Shown here: positions 57,297 to 64,000 of the stretch, in pieces
Numbering within the stretch: the first letter of the stretch is position 1
Layout: each line of letters opens with the position of its first letter
DNA from: Lysobacteraceae bacterium 2PB
GTDB taxonomy: Bacteria > Pseudomonadota > Gammaproteobacteria > Xanthomonadales > Xanthomonadaceae
DNA: 64,000 nucleotides
Direction of reading: 5' to 3'
Assembly (NCBI GenBank): GCA_005502915.1
Contig: SCMT01000017.1
Span: 24,408 to 88,407 of the forward strand
Made by a program: the position numbers and the translations under genes
The notes under the pieces: generated by a model
Databases searched by the model: none
The model's input: the letters and a program-made list of their open reading frames with translations, nothing else
Told to the model about the DNA's origin: nothing

Positions 57297-58869
57297 CGGC
57301 TCCGGGCGTAACGACGGTCCTCCCGTGCGGAAAAAGCGCAAGCTGGACGATGGCGTCCCGGTGACACCGACCGGGATCACCCAGCGGCAACAGTCCGGTT
57401 CGACAACGTTGACGCCCCCGCCGCAGTTCATGCTGCCGCAGACACCGTTCGTTCCGTTCCCGTCGTTCCAGTTTCCGCCGTCCCAGTTTCCCCTGTTCTC
57501 GCCGCCACCTCGTTCCCAGTCGAAGAGCGTCGTCCGGAGGCCGAGCCCGCAGCCATCACCGTTCGGGCAGAACACATCGTCGCCGAATTCATTTTCATTC
57601 GGACAGAACACGAACGCTCCGAATCCCTTCTCCTCCGTGCAGGGCACATCGTCTCCTGGTCCGTTCTCCCCCCTGCAGAACACGTCGTCACCGAATTTCT
57701 TTTCGTTCGGATCGAACACGTCGACTCCGCCCGTGCAGAGCCCGACCTCCCTGTTCAGTCCGATCCAGCCTTCGCAGCAGAGCACGACGCCGAACGTCTC
57801 ATTCCCGCAGATCGTCTCCACGCCTTCCAGCCAGGGCAACACCCTCTCGAATGTCGTCTCGAACGTGGTCAGCACGCCGCCGGTCGATTTCTCGAAAATG
57901 GATCTGCACGACAGCGTGAACAAGTCCGGCCTGTGGCAGATGACCGGGAAGCGCCTGGATGCCGTGAACAAGCAGGTCTCGCCCTACGTGAAGTCGAAGA
58001 GCCCGAGCAACGACATGATCCGCATCGACTCGGTGACCGGCAGCAACGAGAGCTGGGGCAATAGTGCCGACGAGAACGTCCGCACCCAGATGCTCCGGGA
58101 CAACCGCGGGAAGATGACCGACCTGGAGGCCGAGGCCTCGTTCAACCAGCGCAGCCACCAGGCCACGCTGGTCTGGAAGACCGGCTCCAATTCACTGACC
58201 CAGTACGGCATGGGATCCGATGCCACCGTGCCGATCAGCAGCCACACGCCCGGGATCAAGAACCAGTCGGTGCCCGGCACCAAGGGCGCGCTCACGAAGG
58301 AGCATGCGCATCGCGACATCCTCCGCGTCGACGTCGTGAAGAAGACCCTGGAGGATGGCAGCCGCGGCAGTCACGATGTGCCGATCATGTCCAAGCTGGC
58401 CACCGTGCAGTTGATGATGTCGCCCAAGGAAGAGCTGATGACGGTGCGCGACAAAGTCGTGAATTCGAAGACGCCGGTCATTTCCCAGTTCAAGGACATC
58501 GGCACGATGTCGGATGGCGTCGGGGCGAATTTCGACAAGTTCGCCGATCGCGTGCAGGTCGTGCGCGAGACCGAGAAGATGCATGCGGCCAGGAACCTGC
58601 TCATCTCCGGGCATCGCAACCTTGTCCCGAAAGGCCACCAGGACCTGCTGGAGAAGTCGGGCGGCGATGTCGAGGGCGCCATGCGCCTGCTGCATGCGGA
58701 GAGCACCAGCCAGAGTCCGTCGATGACCTTCAATACCGCGACGAGTTCGCAGACCGATCGATTGGACCAGCAGAGCCTGGGCCAGATGTCGAAGCAGACG
58801 GTCGGCCGACCTCGCGCGTTGAGCGATCCGCGTCGCATCAGCGCCCCGAAGTTTGATTTCAAGAATTGA
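57289..58869 (+). CDS. T6SS-flank protein G: NLS-like cluster, FG-nucleoporin-like repeats, paralogue of H
   Basis: 526 residues, no known family. Residues 14-20 are RKKRKLD, a nuclear-localisation-like cluster. Residues 30-200 are Pro/Ser/Gln/Phe-rich and disordered, with five 12-residue tandem repeats (90-149) having FG or FSFG cores as in FG-nucleoporins. Residues about 205-480 form an alpha/beta domain whose last 95 residues align with protein H (59041), for example MSPKEELMTVRDK against MSTPREEFEDKRK. The C-terminus has RPRALSDPRR (507-516), the shared motif. GGAGGTG precedes the ATG. A eukaryote-directed T6SS effector is the natural hypothesis, not demonstrated. Confidence 0.78.
   Translation: MSNGSGRNDGPPVRKKRKLDDGVPVTPTGITQRQQSGSTTLTPPPQFMLPQTPFVPFPSFQFPPSQFPLFSPPPRSQSKSVVRRPSPQPSPFGQNTSSPNSFSFGQNTNAPNPFSSVQGTSSPGPFSPLQNTSSPNFFSFGSNTSTPPVQSPTSLFSPIQPSQQSTTPNVSFPQIVSTPSSQGNTLSNVVSNVVSTPPVDFSKMDLHDSVNKSGLWQMTGKRLDAVNKQVSPYVKSKSPSNDMIRIDSVTGSNESWGNSADENVRTQMLRDNRGKMTDLEAEASFNQRSHQATLVWKTGSNSLTQYGMGSDATVPISSHTPGIKNQSVPGTKGALTKEHAHRDILRVDVVKKTLEDGSRGSHDVPIMSKLATVQLMMSPKEELMTVRDKVVNSKTPVISQFKDIGTMSDGVGANFDKFADRVQVVRETEKMHAARNLLISGHRNLVPKGHQDLLEKSGGDVEGAMRLLHAESTSQSPSMTFNTATSSQTDRLDQQSLGQMSKQTVGRPRALSDPRRISAPKFDFKN
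57556..57735 (+). repeat. Five 36-base tandem repeats encoding FSxxQNTSSPNx
   Basis: Five in-frame 36-base units encode the 12-residue repeats of protein G. Units 1, 2 and 5 keep FG; 2 and 5 read FSFG. Third-position differences among units suggest protein-level selection. Confidence 0.85.
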
Positions 58870-58874
58870 CCGCC

Positions 58875-59048
58875 ATGCAGGACGAAGTCGGAAAATTCGG
58901 TCTGTCTGCTGTGATGCCGTCAGGCGGTGACGGGGGGCACGGCTTCGATCCGGCGTCGGGTAGCCCCATGAAGGACGTCGGCCTGGCTGCATGCGGGCGG
59001 CATGGGCCGATGCATGTCATCTCCCTGAAGAGAGCACGCAATGGATAA
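58875..59048 (+). CDS. Possible 57-residue small ORF between G and H
   Basis: MQDEVGKFGLSAVMPSGGDG... ends overlapping the start of H by eight bases (ATGGATAA), the same arrangement as F/G (ATGAGTAA). No ribosome-binding site is visible before 58875, and a TTG at 58866 is the only other start. May merely couple translation of H. Candidate only. Confidence 0.3.
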   Translation: MQDEVGKFGLSAVMPSGGDGGHGFDPASGSPMKDVGLAACGRHGPMHVISLKRARNG

Positions 59049-60222
59049 CCAGAAGAAAAGAAAGTTCGACGGGCAACTGACCAGCCAGAAGAAGCTGCGC
59101 GAAACGCCGTTGTCCGGAAACAATGGATTCGGATCCATCGGCATCTTTTCGCAGGAGGTGGGGTCGAATCCGTCGGACCAGAATCCCTTTCAGTTCAAGC
59201 CGCTGGTGCCGATCTCAAGCAACCTTCGCCAGACGACGATCTTCGAGAGCTTCGGCGATGAATTGAAGATCACCAAGCGCAAGACGGTGAAAAAAACGGA
59301 ATCGAAATCCGAGAAGCCTGTGCAGAAATACCAGCCGAGCCTGGAGCAGATGGAATATGGCCGGTTCGGCATCGAAGCGCTGTCGAATTCCAAGTCCTAC
59401 GGCAAGTCGGACATCACCAAACAATGGCGCATGAAGGCCATCGACCACGGCTACGGTGGGCATGGCATGGATGAGCTGCAACGGACATCCTATGCGACCA
59501 AGCAATTGTCCGTGATGTCGTCGAATCTCTCCTTGAAGGAATTGAGATGGCAGGCATTCCTTCTGTCCATGGATCGGGTCGACACGTCCTCCCTGGTATG
59601 GTTTACCCCGGAAGGCGGGATCGGCGGTCATCCTGGCGCCTTGCGGTCGCCGAAGCAGCTCAAGGAGAAAAAAGGGACGACCGTTACCGGTCACGGCAGC
59701 CGTGACAGCAACAGAGTGAAGGCCCTGTTGAGCGAACCCGACGATTTCTCCCGGTTCGCGCGCGCCAAGATCGAGACCATCCGCACGATGTCGACGCCCC
59801 GCGAGGAATTCGAGGACAAACGGAAGAAGGGCTTCAAGACCGATCTGACGCATGCGATCGGAGGGGATCTGTCGAAGTCCGGGTCGTTCCAGGAGATGTC
59901 GTCCTACGTGGGCGACAAGCGGGAGCTGCTCAAGTGGGATACGGCGAGCCAGCTGCGCAGCCTGAAGCTCGATGAGCATGTGCCGCCCGTGATGGTCGAT
60001 TATCTGAAGAAAAACGACAACATTCCGCGCCTGGCGCTGCTCGAGTGGCACAAGGACCTCGACGATTCCTCGTTGAAACTCGAGGTCAACAAGACCACGT
60101 CGTCGCAGGCCGGGGTGCTCGGCCAGAACGAAACGCTGTCCGGCACGTTGTCGGAAGTGAGCAAGGGCTCGCGGCCCCGTTCCTTGAGCAATCCCAGAAG
60201 AATGAACAACCCGAAGATCTAG
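59041..60222 (+). CDS. T6SS-flank protein H: NLS-like cluster, paralogue of G
   Basis: 393 residues, no known family. It opens MDNQKKRKFDGQLTSQKK, a KKRK cluster followed by KK (a bipartite-like arrangement), then a Ser/Pro-rich region to about 110. The C-terminal half aligns with protein G (AxxLRSLKLDEHVPPVMVDYL against ARNLLISGHRNLVPKGHQDLL; LALLEWH against MRLLH). The end carries RPRSLSNPRR (378-387), matching the motif of G and a canonical R-S-x-S-x-P site. AT-richer and Lys-richer than the T6SS genes. No signal peptide. Confidence 0.75.
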   Translation: MDNQKKRKFDGQLTSQKKLRETPLSGNNGFGSIGIFSQEVGSNPSDQNPFQFKPLVPISSNLRQTTIFESFGDELKITKRKTVKKTESKSEKPVQKYQPSLEQMEYGRFGIEALSNSKSYGKSDITKQWRMKAIDHGYGGHGMDELQRTSYATKQLSVMSSNLSLKELRWQAFLLSMDRVDTSSLVWFTPEGGIGGHPGALRSPKQLKEKKGTTVTGHGSRDSNRVKALLSEPDDFSRFARAKIETIRTMSTPREEFEDKRKKGFKTDLTHAIGGDLSKSGSFQEMSSYVGDKRELLKWDTASQLRSLKLDEHVPPVMVDYLKKNDNIPRLALLEWHKDLDDSSLKLEVNKTTSSQAGVLGQNETLSGTLSEVSKGSRPRSLSNPRRMNNPKI

Positions 60223-60283
60223 CGTTTCCCGATCGCATTCCATCCACTCCAAAGCGTCTCTGCAGGCAACCCGGGAGTCCCGC

Positions 60284-60868
60284 ATGTCCGACAACAACCA
60301 GGGCCGCAAGCCCACCGTGTTCCTCACCAAGGAGGAGGGCCGTGCGCCGTCCGCCTACCACATCGACCAGCAGAGCCATTCGCAGCGCGTGCGCCAGGAG
60401 CACCGCCACGGGCCGACGGTGACTTCGGAGAAGCTGCGCTACCAGGCGTTCACGACCACCAAGCACATGGCGAAGGCGGTGTCGAGCCTGGTGCAGCAGG
60501 ACAGCCAGCGCCTTGGGGTCAGCAACGAGTTCGCGCTGCGCATGCAGATCATGGATGGCCTGGCGACGCCGACCATCCGGGCCGGCAGCGCGCATCTGGA
60601 AGTCAGCACCGGATCCTTCGGCAAGGGCAATCCGCACGTCAGCGGCGGTACGGTGATGTTTCCCCAGCAGGGCTCGCCCTTGTCCGATTTCACGCAGCTG
60701 GAAGCCACCACGAACCAGCGCAGGCAACAGGCCAAGCAGCACCAGCCGGTCTCGCCGCCGGTCACCGAGAGCATGAGCCAGCAGATCACGCCGCAGGCGC
60801 AAGCCTTCAATCAGCAGGCACTGAAGGACCAGCGATCGTTCGTGAAGAAGTTCTTCGGTAGCGACTGA
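60284..60868 (+). CDS. Unrecognised T6SS-flank protein I
   Basis: 194 residues, Gln/Ser/His-rich, no family recognised. TSEKLRYQAFTTTKHMAKAV recalls the KELRWQAFLLSMDR helix of protein H, so a distant relation is possible. C-terminal 60 residues are Gln-rich with a last basic helix (QRSFVKKFFGSD). GGGAG precedes the ATG. It is the last gene of the rightward T6SS-linked set; a GC-rich hairpin without a T-run (about 60897-60922) follows. Confidence 0.7.
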   Translation: MSDNNQGRKPTVFLTKEEGRAPSAYHIDQQSHSQRVRQEHRHGPTVTSEKLRYQAFTTTKHMAKAVSSLVQQDSQRLGVSNEFALRMQIMDGLATPTIRAGSAHLEVSTGSFGKGNPHVSGGTVMFPQQGSPLSDFTQLEATTNQRRQQAKQHQPVSPPVTESMSQQITPQAQAFNQQALKDQRSFVKKFFGSD

Positions 60869-60937
60869 CGTGCGACGTCATGTCCGGTGTCCGCATGCGC
60901 CTGCCCATGCCCGGGCAGGCGCCCGGGCCGTGGCGCC

Positions 60938-61276
60938 TCAGAGCTTCAGCTTCAGCTCGATCCCGCACTTGCGCGACGAGGGGCTGGCGTCGGTGATGTC
61001 GCCGTTGATCGCGCGGCGGACGTCGTCGGGCACGCGATGCGAGAGAATGGTCTGCGTGCGCGTGGGCAGGGGTTCCTCGATCGCCGCCAGCGGCTCCTGC
61101 CGGGTGGCATGCACGTCCCAGCCCCAGTGCGAGGGCAGGTCGGCGCGGCGCGTGTCTTCGGTCGGATGCGCCATGGCCAGCTCCGGATGCGGCTGGTCCA
61201 CGCGCTGGATCACGCGGACGCGCTCGCGCTCGTTGCGCAGTTCCAGCAGCAGTTCCACGCGCATCGGCAGCTTCAT
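60938..61276 (-). CDS. Hypothetical protein
   Basis: 112 residues, unrecognised. Strong G/C third-position bias supports a real gene. Contains MKLPMRVELLLELRNERERVRV then an acidic/Arg-rich middle (LPSHWGWDVHATRQEPLAAI) and ends CGIELKLKL. No signal peptide or membrane helix. Convergent with gene I and divergent from the gene at 61359, so it marks the end of the T6SS-linked block. A start at 61264 is also possible. Confidence 0.6.
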   Translation of the reverse strand: MKLPMRVELLLELRNERERVRVIQRVDQPHPELAMAHPTEDTRRADLPSHWGWDVHATRQEPLAAIEEPLPTRTQTILSHRVPDDVRRAINGDITDASPSSRKCGIELKLKL

Positions 61277-61358
61277 CGTCCGCAGTCCTTCGGGGAGACG
61301 CCCGAAGTATGCGAGGCTGCGCATGGGTGGACAAGGCGAGGCGCAGGGCAACTGACGA

Positions 61359-61640
61359 ATGGCACGCATCTACCAGGCACCGACGATGGGCGAGGCGCAC
61401 ATCCGCGCGGCGCTGGTGTCCGCGCGCGGCATGGCCGACCTGCTGGTGCATCGCGTCGGCAGCTGGGGGCAGGCGCATGGCGACGGTCTCTGGTACATCA
61501 CCCGCGACAAGCAGGAGGCGACCGCCTGGGTGCATTTCTGCAGCATCGGCATGGCCGAGGTACGGATCTTCTTCGTCGACAACTATTCGGAAGCCGGCTG
61601 GCGTAACGCATTGCACCGGCTTCGCGGGCGCTTCGGCTGA
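61359..61640 (+). CDS. DUF6150-like repeat protein
   Basis: 93 residues. A pattern of about 20 residues recurs four times (xxIYQAPTMGEAHI, ADLLVHRVGSWGQA, GLWYITRDKQEAT, ADVRIFFVDNYSEAGWRN-like), each giving a strand and short helix, as in the small DUF6150 family. Aromatic-rich. No signal peptide. Function unknown for the family. Confidence 0.6.
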   Translation: MARIYQAPTMGEAHIRAALVSARGMADLLVHRVGSWGQAHGDGLWYITRDKQEATAWVHFCSIGMAEVRIFFVDNYSEAGWRNALHRLRGRFG

Positions 61641-61760
61641 TCCGAGACTGTCGGCGCTCGAAACGTATACGACCGCCACGCTGGAAACGCGACCGGGGAC
61701 GCTCGCCGACCGTCATCCGCGTACGCTAAGGTATGGGGCCGAATCCCCACGCTGCCGAGC

Positions 61761-62441
61761 ATGCCCATCCGCCCGCCGACCGTCGTCTTCCTGCTGTCCG
61801 TGGCCGCGGCCATCCTCGGCGCCATGCTGCCCGGCGAGATGTTCGGTGGCCATGCGCTGTGGCTGCACTACATCGGCAAGCCGCTGGCGACGCTGCTGCT
61901 GGGCTGGCAGGTGATGCGCGTTGCGACGCCGGTCTCCGTGCGCTATCGCCGCGCGGTCATGATCGGCATGGCGCTGTCGCTGGTCGGCGATGTCTGCCTG
62001 ATGCTGCCCGGCGACCTGTTCGTGCCCGGTCTGGTCGCCTTCCTGCTTGCGCACATCGGCTACATCGTCGCCTTCGCGCCGGGATCAGCTGCGAAGGCGA
62101 GGGCGGTGGCATTCGCGCTGGTCGCGGTGGTCGGTGTCGCGAATCTGGTCGGCCTGCTGCCGCGCGTCGATGCGGCGCTGAAGATCCCGGTCGTGGCCTA
62201 CACCGTCGTGCTCGCGTCGATGGCCGCGTTCGCGCTGGCCCGCGCGTGGACGCCGACCATCTCTTCCGTGCTGCCGCGCAGCGCGCGCTTCGGTGCAGTC
62301 GGCGCGGTGCTGTTCATGGCCAGCGACAGCCTGCTGGCCTGGGACCGTTTCGGTGGCGGCATGCCGATGAGCGCGCTGCTGGTGCTCGGCACCTACTACG
62401 CCGCGCAGTGGTGCATCGCGCGTTCGGTCGAGCGGGCGTGA
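61761..62441 (+). CDS. Lysoplasmalogenase-like membrane protein (YhhN/TMEM86 family)
   Basis: 226 residues with about eight membrane helices. Family features: YIGKPLATLLLGWQV with the K-P-L motif, ALSLVGDVCLML with the conserved G-D, and the later FMASDSLLAWDRF with S-D. TMEM86 enzymes cleave the vinyl-ether bond of lysoplasmalogen; the bacterial role is less clear. Ends 10 bases before the sterol-desaturase-like gene, so the two may be co-transcribed. Confidence 0.85.
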   Translation: MPIRPPTVVFLLSVAAAILGAMLPGEMFGGHALWLHYIGKPLATLLLGWQVMRVATPVSVRYRRAVMIGMALSLVGDVCLMLPGDLFVPGLVAFLLAHIGYIVAFAPGSAAKARAVAFALVAVVGVANLVGLLPRVDAALKIPVVAYTVVLASMAAFALARAWTPTISSVLPRSARFGAVGAVLFMASDSLLAWDRFGGGMPMSALLVLGTYYAAQWCIARSVERA

Positions 62442-62451
62442 GGACAGGGCG

Positions 62452-63717
62452 ATGACGATGCCGTCCGCCGAGACGATCATGCTGTTCGCCATCCCGATGT
62501 TCTTCGTCCTGATGGGCGTGGAGCTGCTGGCGGCGCGGATCATGCGCCGTCGCGTCTATCGCCTCAACGATGCGATCAACAGCATCGGCCTGGGCGTGCT
62601 GTCGCAGGTGGTCGGCGTCTTCAGCAAGCTGCTGACCGTCGGCATCTATGCATGGATCGTCGAGCGCGTGGCGCTGTTCGACCTGCCGACGGACAGCGCC
62701 TGGGTCTGGATCGGCGCGCTGGTGCTCTACGACTTCTGCTACTACTGGCTGCACCGCTGCGGACACGAGGTCGGCATCCTCTGGGCTGCGCACGTCGTGC
62801 ACCACCAGAGCGAGCGCTACAACCTCAGCACCGCGTTGCGCCAGACCGGCAGCGGCGTGCTGCTGGGCTGGGTCTTCTACCTGCCGCTGGCGCTGCTGGG
62901 CGTGCCGGTCGAAGTCTTCGCGGTGGTCGCGGTGATCGACCTGCTGTACCAGTACTGGATCCATACCGAACTGGTGCCGAAGCTGGGATGGTTCGATCGC
63001 GTGTTCGCCTCGCCCTCGAACCATCGCGTGCACCATGCCGTGAACGACCGCTACCTCGACCGGAATTACGGCGGCATCTTGATCCTCTGGGATCGATGGT
63101 TCGGCACCTTCGCCGAGGAGCGCGACGATGAGCCGGTGGTGTACGGCACGCGCGCGCCGCTGCGCAGCTGGAACCCGCTGTGGGCGAACGTCGAGGTGTA
63201 CTGGGCGCTGGCGAAGGATGCGTGGCATGCGCGCCGCTGGCGCGACAAGCTGCGGGTCTGGATCGCGCGACCGGGCTGGCGGCCGGCCGACGTGGCCGAA
63301 CGTTTCCCGAAACCGGCCTTCGACATCGCCCGCGCCGAATACGACCCGCCGGTGTCGGCGATGATGCGTGCCTACGCCTTCGCGCAGTTCCTGCTCCTGC
63401 TCGCGCTGGGCGTGGATTTCCTCGGCGTCGCGGCCCGGCTCGATGCGCTGCACGCCCTGGCCTATGCCGGCGTGCTGCTGTGGGGGCTCGTCGCGCTCGG
63501 CGCACTGCTCGAAGGCCGGACCTGGGCCCTGCTCGTCGAACTGCCGAGGCTGGCCCTGTTCGCCGTCTGGCCGATGCTCGTCGCACGCATGCCCGGCTAC
63601 GCGGGTTTCGTCGACGACCTCTGGATCGCACTGCCGGTCCTCGCGATCGCCAGCCTGCCGGTCCTGCTGGCGGCCTGGCGCGGTACGCGGGCACTGCCTG
63701 TCGCCTCGCCCTTGTAG
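62452..63717 (+). CDS. Sterol desaturase / fatty-acid hydroxylase superfamily protein
   Basis: 421-residue membrane di-iron enzyme. The histidine clusters are intact: HRCGHE, HVVHHQSE, and HRVHH with further HAVNDRYLDRNYGG. The order and spacing match alkylglycerol monooxygenase-like and fatty-acid hydroxylase members. Additional helices at the C-terminus extend it beyond the minimal fold. AGGACAGGG precedes the ATG. The TAG stop is provided by the GTAG of the palindromic repeat at 63714. Confidence 0.88.
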   Translation: MTMPSAETIMLFAIPMFFVLMGVELLAARIMRRRVYRLNDAINSIGLGVLSQVVGVFSKLLTVGIYAWIVERVALFDLPTDSAWVWIGALVLYDFCYYWLHRCGHEVGILWAAHVVHHQSERYNLSTALRQTGSGVLLGWVFYLPLALLGVPVEVFAVVAVIDLLYQYWIHTELVPKLGWFDRVFASPSNHRVHHAVNDRYLDRNYGGILILWDRWFGTFAEERDDEPVVYGTRAPLRSWNPLWANVEVYWALAKDAWHARRWRDKLRVWIARPGWRPADVAERFPKPAFDIARAEYDPPVSAMMRAYAFAQFLLLLALGVDFLGVAARLDALHALAYAGVLLWGLVALGALLEGRTWALLVELPRLALFAVWPMLVARMPGYAGFVDDLWIALPVLAIASLPVLLAAWRGTRALPVASPL

Positions 63718-63782
63718 GAGGGCCTTCAGGCCCGAGCTCTTGATTTGATAAACCAAAGCGAAAAGCTCGGGCCTGAAGGCCC
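63714..63782. repeat. GTAG-headed inverted repeat, right side truncated
   Basis: GTAG (63714-63717) heads GGGCCTTCAGGCCCGAGCT, which has a perfect inverted copy at about 63763-63781 after a 24-base AT-rich loop. In the elements at 7192 and 17641 similarity continues past the second stem; here the mirror copy ends at GGCCC and the expected TCCTAC is replaced by TTGTGT, as if something inserted there. Confidence 0.75.
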
Positions 63783-64000
63783 TTGTGTCTTTTGCCCCGA
63801 TAGATTGTTGGGGGAGAGCGGAGTGCGGCAGCCCGTTAAGTCGCAGTGCTGAAGCACGGGTAGGAGTCTGGGGCGCCGCACTCCATAGCTCCCGCCGTGA
63901 GCCCGAACAGTTGATCGGATCGCAGTCCGAAGCTGAACAAGCCTGGGATCGGCGGGAGTGCTCTCCTTCCTCAAGACTACTACGGAGGCTGCATGAACAC
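63782..64000 (+). mobile_element. Probable left end of an IS110-type insertion sequence (partial)
   Basis: About 210 bases of structured, non-coding DNA start where the palindromic repeat breaks off and lead to a new ATG at 63993 with a good GGAGG site; only MN is visible before the window ends. IS110-family elements have a long non-coding left end that encodes a bridge RNA just before the recombinase gene, and several insert into REP palindromes. The recombinase itself is out of the window, so the family call rests on layout alone. Confidence 0.45.
63815..63965 (+). ncRNA. Candidate bridge RNA (two consecutive looped stems)
   Basis: Stem 1: GGAGTGCGGC (63820-63829) with GCCGCACTCC (63875-63884), containing an inner CCCGT/ACGGG helix. 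Stem 2: CTCCCGCCG (63889-63897) with CGGCGGGAG (63950-63958), containing an inner TCGGA/TCCGA hairpin and two large internal loops. Two adjacent stem-loops with internal loops, ending about 28 bases before the ORF, is the general design of IS110 bridge RNAs. TAGATT (63801-63806) could be the left-end -10. Unverified. Confidence 0.4.

Overview
The window is a high-GC chromosomal segment of a gammaproteobacterium, most likely a member of the Xanthomonadaceae/Lysobacteraceae. The gene order rplU-rpmA-obgE, rpsT, murJ-ribF-ileS-lspA-ispH, the many ATGA/GTGA gene overlaps and the GTAG-headed palindromic repeats (like those described in Stenotrophomonas) all point there. Species cannot be named from the sequence alone.

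Layout. (1) 1-15179: housekeeping genes. A Pho-type divergent promoter region lies between pstS (partial, left edge) and a phosphate-selective porin. It is followed by nth with two coupled genes, an FKBP isomerase, a DUF1289/Nudix/sulfurtransferase/arsC run, a second crotonase, a PCu(A)C copper chaperone, a thioesterase coupled to uvrA, an OmpA-like lipoprotein and a secreted subtilisin-like protease. (2) 15663-25457: translation and envelope genes (rplU, rpmA, obgE, rpsT, murJ, ribF, ileS, lspA, ispH) ending in a tRNA-Thr(CGT) with a strong promoter and terminator. (3) 25677-60868: an accessory region built around a type VI secretion system (T6SS). It opens with a sigma-54 activator (26467-27510) and holds a natural TssB-TssC fusion, Hcp, TssE, F, G, VgrG, a DUF2169/pentapeptide/pentapeptide/DUF3540/DUF4150 cargo-adaptor module, TssJ, K, L, M and A. 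No ClpV gene is present. Two near-identical palindromes (27855-27870 and 33113-33128) sit upstream of sigma-54 promoter sequences, so the activator probably drives both the left-flank genes and the T6SS operon. (4) 60938-63717: a few core or hypothetical genes (DUF6150-like, lysoplasmalogenase-like, sterol-desaturase-like). (5) 63714-64000: a truncated palindromic repeat abutting what looks like the left end of an IS110-type element, with a structured leader that could be a bridge RNA.

Most interesting: the T6SS is flanked by unrecognised proteins with features more usual in eukaryotic proteins. Three begin with KKRK-type nuclear-localisation-like clusters (31872, 57289, 59041). One carries five 12-residue repeats with FSFG cores like FG-nucleoporins (57556-57735). 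Four share the motif R-[PQ]-R-[AS]-x-S-x-P, which fits a 14-3-3 mode-1 consensus. Two of them are paralogues. Also encoded are a nucleotidyltransferase-like protein, a MidA-like methyltransferase and a GNAT acetyltransferase. I infer a sigma-54-controlled T6SS with candidate eukaryote-directed effectors; this is a hypothesis from sequence only.
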